A stretch of DNA of 44,235 bases. Origin: an uncultured bacterium (GTDB taxonomy: Bacteria; Bacillota; Clostridia; Lachnospirales; Lachnospiraceae). Shown here one piece after another: positions 27,031 to 35,298 of this stretch. Every line of letters begins with the position of its first letter. Within the stretch, counting starts at the first letter, position 1. The stretch spans positions 1 through 44,235 of the forward strand of contig CALZQA010000013.1 in NCBI GenBank assembly GCA_945828315.1. Reading direction: 5' to 3'. The position numbers and the translations under genes were made by a program. A model generated the notes under the pieces. The model had not been told where the DNA came from and did no database searches. It saw only the letters and a program-made list of their open reading frames with translations.

Positions 27031-27144
27031 ATGAAAGTCAGATCATCAGTAAAACCTATCTGTGAGAAATGCAAAGTTATCAAGAGAAAAGGTAGTATCC
27101 GTATTATCTGTGAAAATCCTAAACATAAGCAGAGACAGGGTTAA
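27031..27144 (+). CDS. rpmJ: 50S ribosomal protein L36
   Basis: The 37-residue protein is L36, opening [19 protein letters not shown] with the zinc-site pattern CxxC, then C at ICENP and a final H (KHKQRQG). It is the zinc-binding form. AAAGGAGGA lies nine bases before the ATG. It is separated from infA by the 4.3-kb surface-protein block and followed by a 323-base leader before rpsM. Confidence 0.96.
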   Translation: MKVRSSVKPICEKCKVIKRKGSIRIICENPKHKQRQG

Positions 27145-27467
27145 TTACCGACCGCTCCTTTAGAAGGGGCAAAAATCCTTCGGATTTTGAAGGACTGGGA
27201 ACCAAAGATTTCCTGACAGAAATCTTTGAAAGTGTTATGGCGGCTGTCAGCGGATGACTATCTTAAGTTCGCTGATTCATAATAAACAGCTATACGGCTG
27301 GAAGATTTTTCCTTACATACCGAGAGGGAGATCTTCGAAAGTAAAATGAAAATGAGGCGTCACACATCCGGGTGTATGCACACATTTCAGGCCGGGCAAC
27401 CGGAGCTGCATGGGTTCGGAGGACGTGACAGATATTTACGAAAAATTAAACGGAGGTGTCAATACAC
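27145..27467 (+). promoter_or_regulatory. Structured leader between rpmJ and rpsM
   Basis: This 323-base gene-free stretch holds several hairpins: AAAATCC/GGATTTT; AAAGATTTC/GAAATCTTT around a six-base loop; GAAGAT/ATCTTC (from 27301); and a larger fold closed by GTCAC (27359-27363) with GTGAC (27425-27429), containing CCGG-GCAA-CCGG with a GNRA tetraloop (27392-27403). Such folding before rpsM suggests alpha-operon autoregulation, for example by S4, but the consensus S4 site was not recognised. Confidence 0.5.
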
Positions 27468-27836
27468 ATGGCTCGTATCGCAGGTGTAGATTTACCAAGA
27501 GAAAAACGTGTAGAAATCGGCTTAACTTACATCTATGGAATCGGTAGAGTAAGTGCGACTAAGATTTTAGAGCAGGCAAATGTTAATCCTGATACTCGCT
27601 GCAGAGACTTAACTGACGATGAGGTTAAGGCGATCAGTGCTGTTATCGATGAGACTATGACCGTAGAAGGTGATCTTCGCAGAGAGATCGCTCTGAACAT
27701 CAAGAGATTACAGGAGATTGGATGCTATCGTGGTATCCGTCATAGAAAAGGTCTGCCTGTACGTGGTCAGAAGACTAAGACCAATGCGCGTACACGTAAG
27801 GGTCCGAAGAGAACTGTAGCAAACAAGAAGAAGTAA
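27468..27836 (+). CDS. rpsM: 30S ribosomal protein S13
   Basis: The 122-residue protein is S13, opening [19 protein letters not shown] with a C-terminal basic tail ([18 protein letters not shown]). It lies in the 30S head, touching the 50S bridge and tRNA. The ATG at 27468 is chosen over the in-frame ATG at 27456 because CGGAGGTG then lies at the correct distance. It follows the structured leader. Confidence 0.96.
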   Translation: MARIAGVDLPREKRVEIGLTYIYGIGRVSATKILEQANVNPDTRCRDLTDDEVKAISAVIDETMTVEGDLRREIALNIKRLQEIGCYRGIRHRKGLPVRGQKTKTNARTRKGPKRTVANKKK

Positions 27837-27867
27837 TATATATTTGAAGAAAGTAGGTTAGTTTAGC

Positions 27868-28263
27868 ATGGCGAAAAAAGTTGCAAAAAAAGTAACAAAA
27901 AAGCGCGTAAAGAAAAACGTTGAACGCGGACAGGCACACATTCAGTCATCTTTCAATAATACAATCGTAACTCTTACAGATACTGAAGGTAACGCATTAT
28001 CATGGGCGAGTGCTGGTGGTCTTGGATTTAGAGGTTCAAAGAAATCTACTCCCTATGCTGCACAGATGGCAGCAGAGACAGCTACCAAGGCTGCTCTGAT
28101 TCATGGTTTAAAGACAGTTGATGTATTTGTAAAGGGTCCCGGCTCAGGTCGTGAGGCAGCTATCCGTGCGCTTCAGGCATGCGGTCTTGAGGTTACATCA
28201 ATCACTGACGTAACTCCCGTACCTCATAACGGATGTCGTCCACCCAAACGTAGAAGAGTTTAA
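27868..28263 (+). CDS. rpsK: 30S ribosomal protein S11
   Basis: The 131-residue protein is S11, with a lysine-rich N-terminal tail and the conserved [20 protein letters not shown] and [14 protein letters not shown] segments. It lines the mRNA exit path. The site before the ATG (GAAAGTAGG) is weaker than in its neighbours. It lies 31 bases after rpsM and 18 before rpsD. Confidence 0.96.
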   Translation: MAKKVAKKVTKKRVKKNVERGQAHIQSSFNNTIVTLTDTEGNALSWASAGGLGFRGSKKSTPYAAQMAAETATKAALIHGLKTVDVFVKGPGSGREAAIRALQACGLEVTSITDVTPVPHNGCRPPKRRRV

Positions 28264-28281
28264 TTAGGAGGTATTATTAAG

Positions 28282-28875
28282 ATGGCAGTTAATAAAGTAC
28301 CTGTTCTGAAAAGATGCAGATCCCTTGGCTTAGAGCCGAGTTATTTAGGATATGATAAGAAGTCTAATCGTAATTTAGTTAGAGCAAACCGTAAGGTATC
28401 TGAGTACGGTTTACAGCTTCGTGAGAAGCAGAAGGCAAAGTTCATCTACGGCGTACTGGAGAAGCCCTTCCACAACTACTATGAGAGAGCTGATCAGATG
28501 AAGGGTATGACCGGTGCCAACCTGATGACAATCTTAGAGTCCAGACTGGACAATGTTATTTTCCGTCTTGGTTTTGCCAGAACCAGAAGAGAGGCAAGAC
28601 AGGTTGTTGATCACAAGTTCGTATTAGTAAACGGCAAGCAGGTAAACATCCCTTCTTATCTTGTAAAGGCTGGCGACACGATCGAGATTCGTGAGAAGAG
28701 CAAGAACATCCAGAGATTTAAAGATATCAAGGAGACCACCGCAGGAAGATTAGTACCCGAGTGGTTAGAGGCAGATTTAGAGAATTTACAGGGAACCGTA
28801 AAAGAGTTACCTACCCGTGACATGATCGATGTACCTGTAGATGAAATGCTTATCGTCGAGTTATATTCTAAGTAA
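28282..28875 (+). CDS. rpsD: 30S ribosomal protein S4
   Basis: The 197-residue protein is S4, with [11 protein letters not shown] at the start and an S4-type RNA-binding domain ([20 protein letters not shown], about residues 93-112, then [13 protein letters not shown]). S4 starts 30S assembly and can repress alpha operons. AGGAGG precedes the ATG. Its stop codon lies inside a perfect inverted repeat. Confidence 0.96.
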   Translation: MAVNKVPVLKRCRSLGLEPSYLGYDKKSNRNLVRANRKVSEYGLQLREKQKAKFIYGVLEKPFHNYYERADQMKGMTGANLMTILESRLDNVIFRLGFARTRREARQVVDHKFVLVNGKQVNIPSYLVKAGDTIEIREKSKNIQRFKDIKETTAGRLVPEWLEADLENLQGTVKELPTRDMIDVPVDEMLIVELYSK

Positions 28876-28891
28876 TCTGCGATTACTTAGA
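28867..28891 (+). promoter_or_regulatory. Perfect hairpin containing the rpsD stop codon
   Basis: TCTAAGTAATC (28867-28877) and GATTACTTAGA (28881-28891) pair completely around TGC. The rpsD TAA is inside the left arm. Four A residues follow, not T, so it is not an intrinsic terminator in this orientation. Confidence 0.6.
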
Positions 28892-28903
28892 AAAACGATG
28901 CAC

Positions 28904-28957
28904 ACATGCAGCTATCGCTGCATGGCGCACGCAGTATGTTTGCAGCGAGTGCAAACA
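28904..28957 (+). promoter_or_regulatory. Two further hairpins before rpoA
   Basis: CATGCAGC/GCTGCATG (about 28905-28924) and ATGTTTGCA/TGCAAACAT (28935-28957, extended by GCAG/CTGC outside) are perfect stems in the 142-base gap before rpoA. Neither has a T-run. Confidence 0.5.
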
Positions 28958-29017
28958 TCTGCTTGTATCCCAGACAATAAGCAGCAACCGTGATATCAAA
29001 TAAGGAGGGACTTTGCA

Positions 29018-29977
29018 GTGTTCGAATTTGAAAAGCCGAAGATTGAAATAGCAGAGATTTCCGAAGACAAGAAATACGGCAGATTTGTCGTAGAACCCTT
29101 GGAAAGAGGATATGGTACAACACTTGGTAATTCTTTGAGAAGGATCATGCTCTCATCATTACCGGGTGCAGCAGTCAGCCAGATCAAGATTGATGGCGTG
29201 TTACATGAGTTCAGCTCCATCCCCGGAGTAAAAGAGGATGTGACTGAGATCATCATGAACATCAAGAACCTGGCTATCAAGAATACTAGCCCGACAAACG
29301 AATCTAAAGTTGCTTATATTGAATTTGAAGGCGAAGGCATTGTGACCGCAGCAGATATCCAGGTAGATTCCGATATTGAGATCATGAATCCGGAACTGGA
29401 GATCGCACATTTAAATGGTGGCCCGGACTGCAGATTATATATGGAGTTAACCATCACAAGCGGTCGTGGATATGTCAGCGCAGACAAAAATAAGAGTGAG
29501 GATCTGCCCATCGGCGTGATTTCGGTAGATTCCATTTATACTCCGGTAGAGCGTGTGAACCTGTTGATCGAGAATACTCGTGTCGGACAGATCACAGACT
29601 ATGACAAGCTGACATTGGATGTATATACCAATGGAACCTTAGAGCCGGATGAAGCAATCTCTCTTGCAGCTAAGGTGCTCAGCGAGCACTTGAACCTGTT
29701 CATCGATCTGTCAGAGAATGCCCAGAAGGCAGAGGTCATGATCGAGAAGGAAGACAATGCACAGGCAAAGGTTCTGGAGATGAATATCGACGAGCTGGAG
29801 TTATCCGTGCGCTCATACAACTGTCTGAAGCGCGCAGGTATCAATACGGTTGAGGAACTGACCAACCGCACACCTGAGGATATGATGAAGGTTCGTAACC
29901 TTGGACGCAAGTCTTTAGAGGAAGTATTGGCAAAATTAAAGGAGTTAGGCTTACAGCTTAATTCCGGTGATGAGTAA
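29018..29977 (+). CDS. rpoA: DNA-directed RNA polymerase subunit alpha
   Basis: The 319-residue protein is RpoA. The N-terminal assembly domain (about 1-230, with [20 protein letters not shown] near residue 27) is followed by a linker and the C-terminal domain (about 250-315, with [18 protein letters not shown]). It starts with GTG after AAGGAGGGAC. It nucleates polymerase assembly and contacts UP elements. Hairpins lie on both sides of the gene. Confidence 0.97.
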   Translation: MFEFEKPKIEIAEISEDKKYGRFVVEPLERGYGTTLGNSLRRIMLSSLPGAAVSQIKIDGVLHEFSSIPGVKEDVTEIIMNIKNLAIKNTSPTNESKVAYIEFEGEGIVTAADIQVDSDIEIMNPELEIAHLNGGPDCRLYMELTITSGRGYVSADKNKSEDLPIGVISVDSIYTPVERVNLLIENTRVGQITDYDKLTLDVYTNGTLEPDEAISLAAKVLSEHLNLFIDLSENAQKAEVMIEKEDNAQAKVLEMNIDELELSVRSYNCLKRAGINTVEELTNRTPEDMMKVRNLGRKSLEEVLAKLKELGLQLNSGDE

Positions 29978-29978
29978 A

Positions 29979-30103
29979 GGACAGCAAATGCTGTCCGCTA
30001 CTTCTCAATTTGCGGAGCAAATCGAGAAGGTACCAGAATAATATGTGGCAATAGCCGGCATTGACATGGTAAGTCCGAAGAGCGCATGCCGATGTACCAC
30101 AGA
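29979..30103 (+). promoter_or_regulatory. Three hairpins between rpoA and rplQ
   Basis: GGACAGC-AAAT-GCTGTCC (29979-29996) is directly after the stop codon. CTTCTC/ATTTGC with GCAAAT/GAGAAG follows (30001-30029). A longer fold pairs TGTGG and CGGCAT with ATGCCG and CCACA (to about 30103). No T-run is present. Confidence 0.5.
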
Positions 30104-30117
30104 TGGAGGAAAAAATA

Positions 30118-30654
30118 ATGGCAAAGTATAGAAAGTTGGGAAAGACTTCTTCCCAGAGAAAAGCATTACTGAGAAATCAGGTTACACAGCTGATCTATAA
30201 TGGAAAGATCGTTACTACCGAGGCAAGAGCAAAAGAGATCCGTAAGTGGACCGAGAAGCTCATCGCTCTGGCAGTAAAAGAGAAAGACAACTACGAGGAA
30301 GTTACCGTTAAGGCTAAGGTTGCCCGCAAGGACGCTGATGGCAAGCGTGTAAAGGAAGTTGTAGACGGAAAGAAAGTTACCGTATATGACGAAGTTGACA
30401 AGACTATCAAGAAGGATAAGCCTTCACGTCTTCATGCACGTCGCCAGATGTTACAGATTCTTTACCCTGTAACTGAGGTTCCTGCTGAGCTGGCTGGACG
30501 TAAGAGAAATACCAAGAAGGTAGATCTTCCTGCAAAGTTATTCGATGAGATCGCACCGAAGTACGTTGACCGTAAGGGTGGTTACACCAGAATCGTTAAG
30601 ATCGGTGAGCGTAAGGGCGACGGCGCAATGACTGTTGTGATTGAGTTAGTTTAA
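30118..30654 (+). CDS. rplQ: 50S ribosomal protein L17 with an internal insertion
   Basis: The 178-residue protein is L17, opening [20 protein letters not shown] and ending with [20 protein letters not shown]. Most bacterial L17 proteins have 115-125 residues; here about 50 charged residues (about 53-102) lie before RLHARRQ, where relatives have almost none. The insertion is in frame and clean, and I believe similar ones occur in related Clostridia. The ATG at 30118 is preferred to the in-frame ATG at 30103 because GGAGGAAAA precedes it. A terminator follows. Confidence 0.95.
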   Translation: MAKYRKLGKTSSQRKALLRNQVTQLIYNGKIVTTEARAKEIRKWTEKLIALAVKEKDNYEEVTVKAKVARKDADGKRVKEVVDGKKVTVYDEVDKTIKKDKPSRLHARRQMLQILYPVTEVPAELAGRKRNTKKVDLPAKLFDEIAPKYVDRKGGYTRIVKIGERKGDGAMTVVIELV

Positions 30655-30675
30655 TTTTTATGTATTATAAAAAAG

Positions 30676-30707
30676 AAGCCGAGACAAATTGTCTCGGCTT
30701 TTCTTTT
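30676..30707 (+). terminator. Terminator of the alpha operon
   Basis: AAGCCGAGAC (30676-30685) pairs perfectly with GTCTCGGCTT (30691-30700), followed by a T-rich tract. It directly follows rplQ and its right side contains the -35 of the mutS2 promoter. Confidence 0.85.
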
Positions 30708-30717
30708 GTGGTATACT
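30689..30717 (+). promoter_or_regulatory. Promoter of mutS2 overlapping the terminator
   Basis: TTGTCT (30689-30694) and TATACT (30712-30717) are 17 bases apart. Expected transcription start is about 30723-30725, which coincides with the mutS2 ATG at 30725, so the transcript may be leaderless or nearly so. Confidence 0.55.
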
Positions 30718-30724
30718 AAGAGCT

Positions 30725-33115
30725 ATGAATGAAAAAGTCTATAAAACACTGGAATACAACAAAATAATTGATAAATTAGAGGCGCACGCTTTTTCGGCAG
30801 AAGCAAAAAAACGCTGTCGGGAGTTGGAACCGATGACAGACCGCGCAGCCATCGAAGAAGCACAGACTTATACGAAAGATGCATTGTCGCGAATACTGAA
30901 AAACGGAAGTGTATCACTCTCCGGTATCACGGATGTGAACGGTTCACTGCAGAGACTACGGCTGGGAGCATCCCTCTCGGCGATCGAGCTGCTTCGTATC
31001 TGCTCTCTGCTGGAAACCGCGAAGCGCATGAAAAATTTTGCCAGAGGAAAATCCGAAGATGCACCGCGAGACAGCCTGGATGCGATGTTTACGGCTTTGG
31101 AGCCGCTAAACAGCCTGCAGGATGAGATCCGCCGCTGCATCATTTCCGAGGAGGAGATCGCGGACGATGCCAGCGCGAAGCTGCGCAGCATCCGAAAGAA
31201 TATCCTCGGTATGAATGACCGCGTGCATGCACAGTTAAACAAGCTGATGGCACAGGAGAGCACCAGAAACTGTCTGCAGGATGCAGTTGTCACCATGCGC
31301 GGAGACCGCTATTGTCTGCCGGTCAAAGCGGAGTATAAGTCACAGATCCCGGGCATGGTACATGATCAGTCTTCCACCGGCTCTACGGTCTTTATTGAGC
31401 CGTTGTCCGTGGTCAATCTGAACAACGAGTTAAAGACGCTGCTCATCGAAGAACAGGAGGAGATCGAAGCGATCCTGGCGGAGCTGTCCAACCAGACAGC
31501 GGAGCATTCCGTGACGCTGGAATCGGATTACCGCGTGCTTGTGGAGCTGGATTTTATTTTTGCAAAGGCAGAGCTGGCAAAGGACTATAATGGCGTAGCC
31601 CCGCTTTTTAATACGGAGGGACGCATCAATATCCGGCGTGGCAGACATCCGCTTTTAGATCAGAAAAAAGTTGTGCCCATCGACATCCGCCTTGGCGAGG
31701 AATTTGACCTGCTGGTTGTGACCGGTCCGAATACCGGAGGAAAGACGGTATCGCTAAAAACCGTCGGATTACTAACATTGATGGGTCAGGCGGGACTGCA
31801 TATCCCGGCGAATGACCGCTCGGAGCTGGCGATCTTCCATGATGTGTTTGCAGATATCGGAGATGAGCAGAGTATTGAGCAGAGCTTATCCACATTTTCA
31901 TCGCATATGACGAATATTATCCGCATTCTGGACCATGTGGATGACAGGTGCCTCGTTTTGTTTGACGAGTTGTGTGCCGGAACCGACCCGACGGAGGGCG
32001 CGGCGCTGGCGATCGCGATATTGGATGATCTGCATAAGCGCGGCGTACGCACGATGGCGACAACACATTACAGCGAGATCAAGGTGTATGCCCTCAGCAC
32101 ACCGGGTGTGGAAAATGCCTGCTGTGAGTTTGATGTGGAGACTTTGAGCCCCACCTATCGTCTGCTGATCGGTATACCGGGCAAGAGTAATGCCTTCGCG
32201 ATCTCAGGTAAGCTGGGTCTGCCGTCTTATCTGATCGACGACGCAAAGGTGCGTATCACATCAGAACAGCAGAGTTTTGAGGATCTGATCGCAGATCTGG
32301 AAACGAGCCGCGTGACGATCGAGAAAGAGCGTGCGGAGATCGAACAGTATAAATCAAAGAATAAGAACCTGAATCAGCAGCTGGCGCGCAAACAGGAGCG
32401 TCTGGACGAGAGCCGTGACAAGATCCTGCGGGAGGCCAACGAGCAGGCGGCAGCGATCCTAAAAGAGGCAAAGGATTATGCGGACGCGACGATCCGCAAT
32501 TTCCAGAAATACGGGGCAGCAGTCCCTTCCATGAAGGATATGGAGCGGGAGCGCACGGCGCTGCGTGAGGAGATCGGAAAGCGTCAGGAGAAAGCTGCGG
32601 ATAAAAAGAAAAAACAACAGCAACACAATCATCAGGCACCGAAAAAGCTGCGTGTGGGAGATAAGGTCAAGGTACTCAGCATGAACCTGACCGGAACCGT
32701 GCACACACTGCCGGATGCCAAGGGCAATCTCTTCGTGCAGATGGGTATCCTTCGCTCACAGGTCAATGTGAATGATCTGGTATTGATCGATGAGAACGCA
32801 GATGTGAAGGCTGCAAAGAAAAAATATGAAAAGACCGGATCAGGCAGTATCAAGATGTCCAAGTCTGCCTCTGTTTCCACGGAGGTCATGCTGATCGGGC
32901 TGACGGTGGATGAGGCGCTGGCAAAGCTGGATAAGTATCTGGATGACGCATTGCTCGCCCATATGCCTTCGGTGCGCATTGTGCATGGAAAGGGTACCGG
33001 TGCGCTGCGCAATGCGGTGCATTCGCATCTGAAACGGCTCAGCTATATCGATAACTACCATCTGGCAGAGTTCGGTGAAGGCGATGCAGGCGTGACCATC
33101 GCAGAGTTTAAATAG
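30725..33115 (+). CDS. mutS2: MutS2 endonuclease/ATPase with Smr domain
   Basis: The 796-residue protein is MutS2. It has an N-terminal coiled-coil core, a P-loop GPNTGGKTVSLKT (near residue 334), a signature and Walker B region (DELCAGTDPTEGAAL, near residue 415), a long coiled coil (about 510-640) and a C-terminal Smr nuclease domain with VRIVHGKGTGALR. The family limits recombination and also rescues stalled or collided ribosomes. MNEKVYKTLEY fits the family start at 30725, but there is no Shine-Dalgarno sequence before it and the promoter lies only eight bases upstream. The response-regulator gene follows after 11 bases. Confidence 0.95.
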   Translation: MNEKVYKTLEYNKIIDKLEAHAFSAEAKKRCRELEPMTDRAAIEEAQTYTKDALSRILKNGSVSLSGITDVNGSLQRLRLGASLSAIELLRICSLLETAKRMKNFARGKSEDAPRDSLDAMFTALEPLNSLQDEIRRCIISEEEIADDASAKLRSIRKNILGMNDRVHAQLNKLMAQESTRNCLQDAVVTMRGDRYCLPVKAEYKSQIPGMVHDQSSTGSTVFIEPLSVVNLNNELKTLLIEEQEEIEAILAELSNQTAEHSVTLESDYRVLVELDFIFAKAELAKDYNGVAPLFNTEGRINIRRGRHPLLDQKKVVPIDIRLGEEFDLLVVTGPNTGGKTVSLKTVGLLTLMGQAGLHIPANDRSELAIFHDVFADIGDEQSIEQSLSTFSSHMTNIIRILDHVDDRCLVLFDELCAGTDPTEGAALAIAILDDLHKRGVRTMATTHYSEIKVYALSTPGVENACCEFDVETLSPTYRLLIGIPGKSNAFAISGKLGLPSYLIDDAKVRITSEQQSFEDLIADLETSRVTIEKERAEIEQYKSKNKNLNQQLARKQERLDESRDKILREANEQAAAILKEAKDYADATIRNFQKYGAAVPSMKDMERERTALREEIGKRQEKAADKKKKQQQHNHQAPKKLRVGDKVKVLSMNLTGTVHTLPDAKGNLFVQMGILRSQVNVNDLVLIDENADVKAAKKKYEKTGSGSIKMSKSASVSTEVMLIGLTVDEALAKLDKYLDDALLAHMPSVRIVHGKGTGALRNAVHSHLKRLSYIDNYHLAEFGEGDAGVTIAEFK

Positions 33116-33126
33116 GAGAACAGAAT

Positions 33127-33831
33127 ATGGTAGCAAAACAGAAAATATTGATCGTAGATGATGATAATAATATCGCGGAGCTCATTTCGCTCTATCTGAC
33201 GAAAGAGTGCTTTGACACAAAGATCGTCAATGACGGCGAGGAAGCATTATTGGCGTACAAGAGCTACAACCCGAATCTGATCCTGTTGGATCTGATGCTT
33301 CCGGGCATTGACGGCTATCAGGTCTGCCGTGAGATACGGGCAAAGGATAATATCCCGATCATCATGCTCTCCGCGAAAGGCGAGGTATTTGACAAGGTGC
33401 TCGGACTGGAACTGGGTGCGGATGACTATATCATGAAGCCGTTTGATTCCAAGGAGATGGTGGCGCGGGTGAAAGCAGTGCTTCGGCGTTATCAGCCGGC
33501 AAAGACGGAAAGCCCGGCGGCCGCGTCGATCAAGATGGTGTCTTATACGGATCTGGAAGTCAATCTGTCGAACTACTCCGTCGTGTATATGGGCGAAAAT
33601 ATCGATATGCCACCGAAGGAACTGGAGCTTTTATATTTTCTTGCATCTTCTCCCAATCAGGTATTTACGAGAGAGCAGCTGCTGGATAATATCTGGGGTT
33701 ATGAATACATCGGAGATACCAGAACGGTGGATGTCCATGTAAAACGTCTCCGTGAGAAGATCAAGGATCACGAGGGCTGGGGCATCACGACCGTATGGGG
33801 CATCGGTTACAAATTTGAGGTTAGGGAATAG
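33127..33831 (+). CDS. OmpR/PhoB-family response regulator
   Basis: The 234-residue protein has a receiver (D11-D13, phospho-acceptor D55 in LILLDLMLPG, S82 and K104) and a C-terminal winged helix (about 135-232) with the PNQVFTREQLLDNIWGYEY and RTVDVHVKRLREKI motifs. It binds DNA when phosphorylated. AGGAGA precedes the ATG. The partner kinase starts three bases after its stop codon. Targets are not known; the downstream HtrA-like gene is a candidate. Confidence 0.93.
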   Translation: MVAKQKILIVDDDNNIAELISLYLTKECFDTKIVNDGEEALLAYKSYNPNLILLDLMLPGIDGYQVCREIRAKDNIPIIMLSAKGEVFDKVLGLELGADDYIMKPFDSKEMVARVKAVLRRYQPAKTESPAAASIKMVSYTDLEVNLSNYSVVYMGENIDMPPKELELLYFLASSPNQVFTREQLLDNIWGYEYIGDTRTVDVHVKRLREKIKDHEGWGITTVWGIGYKFEVRE

Positions 33832-33833
33832 GA

Positions 33834-35246
33834 ATGAAACGAACGCTTGGATATAAGCTGATCGGCGGTATTGTGCTCTATGGCGTGCTCGGATTTCTTA
33901 TGGTGGCATCTCTGGTGGAATGGACATTCCAGCAGAAGGCACAGAGCACGGAGGCCACCAGGCTTTACAAGGAAGCTTTGGCGATCACCTCCAACTATGC
34001 GGAGGACTATTACAGAAACCGTCTGACGCAGGAGGAGCTGGAGGCACAGATGCGTGTGCTCTCTGTCTATACAGAGGGTGAGATCTGGATCGTCGATCGT
34101 AAGGGAATCGTTCTCATCGGAAATGACGAGTACGAGGAACCGTATGAAATACCGGATTTTCGCATCTCGGATTTCGGAACAAAATATTACTGCGTAGGCA
34201 ATTTTTACGACAGCTTTGATGAGCAGGTGCTGACTGTCTTTGCGCCGATCACGGTTGACTACCAGGTGAGAGGCTATGTGATGATCCACAAGAGTATCCC
34301 CAGGATCTATCAGGATGCCGATCATTTCCTGAATATGTCCTATATGGCGCTCATCACGCTGCTGATATTCAGTATCGTCTTTCTTGTCGCGTATCTGTGG
34401 CATACCTACAGGCGCATCTGGCTCATGAACCGCATTGCGCATAAGTACATGGAGGGTGATCTGTCCAGTGTGATGGACGACAGCTCCGAGGATGAACTGG
34501 GATTTTTATCGGCTTCCTTTAATTATATGGCGAATGAGTTGAATACGCTGGAGGAGGATCAGCGGAAGTTCGTCTCCAACATCTCACATGATTTTCGCTC
34601 GCCGCTGACTTCGATCAAGGGCTATGTGGAAGCGATGCTCGACGGAACGATCCCGGTGGAGATGCAGGATAAATACCTGAACATTATCATCACGGAGACG
34701 GAGCGTCTGACCAAGCTGACAAGCGGATTGATCGAGCTCAATCAGTACGGCGGGCACGGAAAAACGATCCTCGACAAAACGGATTTTGACATCAACGAAG
34801 TCATCGGACAGACGGCGGCCACCTTCGAGGGCGCATGCAATGCGAAACGCATTGTGCTGGAGCTGGTCCTGACCGGCGATGAGCTGTTTGTGCATGCGGA
34901 TAAATCAAAGATCCAGCAGATCATATATAATTTGACAGACAATGCGATCAAGTTCAGCCACCATGATTCGTCCATACGCATAGAGACACACGTCAAAAAT
35001 GAGAAGGTATTTGTCTCTGTGAAGGATAGCGGGATCGGTATTCCGAAAGAGGCCATTGGAAAGATCTGGGAGCGTTTTTATAAGACGGATCTCTCACGTG
35101 GAAAGGACAAGAAGGGAACCGGAATCGGACTGGCGATCGTAAAAGAGATCATTCAGGCGCATGGTGAAAATATCAATGTCATCAGTACAGAAGGAGTCGG
35201 CACGGAGTTTATCTTCACATTGCCGTTTGTAGATGACGCGGAATAA
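33834..35246 (+). CDS. Membrane sensor histidine kinase
   Basis: The 470-residue protein has two transmembrane helices (about 12-30 and 170-190) with an extracytoplasmic sensor of about 135 residues. A HAMP domain (about 190-245) follows, then HisKA with H252 in NISHDFRSPLTSIKG and a HATPase domain (NLTDNAIKFS, DSGIGIPKEAIGKIWERFYK, GTGIGLAIVKEI). It resembles PhoR/WalK-type kinases and should phosphorylate the regulator encoded directly upstream. The signal is not known. The two genes are translationally close (three-base gap). Confidence 0.93.
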   Translation: MKRTLGYKLIGGIVLYGVLGFLMVASLVEWTFQQKAQSTEATRLYKEALAITSNYAEDYYRNRLTQEELEAQMRVLSVYTEGEIWIVDRKGIVLIGNDEYEEPYEIPDFRISDFGTKYYCVGNFYDSFDEQVLTVFAPITVDYQVRGYVMIHKSIPRIYQDADHFLNMSYMALITLLIFSIVFLVAYLWHTYRRIWLMNRIAHKYMEGDLSSVMDDSSEDELGFLSASFNYMANELNTLEEDQRKFVSNISHDFRSPLTSIKGYVEAMLDGTIPVEMQDKYLNIIITETERLTKLTSGLIELNQYGGHGKTILDKTDFDINEVIGQTAATFEGACNAKRIVLELVLTGDELFVHADKSKIQQIIYNLTDNAIKFSHHDSSIRIETHVKNEKVFVSVKDSGIGIPKEAIGKIWERFYKTDLSRGKDKKGTGIGLAIVKEIIQAHGENINVISTEGVGTEFIFTLPFVDDAE

Positions 35247-35298
35247 AAAACGGGGGAGTAGTCGTGAGAAAAACAGTCGGCTACCGGAGGGTTTTTAT

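Noticed and set aside
33807-34442. Minus-strand frame of 211 codons
   Set aside because: Lies opposite the sensor kinase gene and has no recognisable domain.
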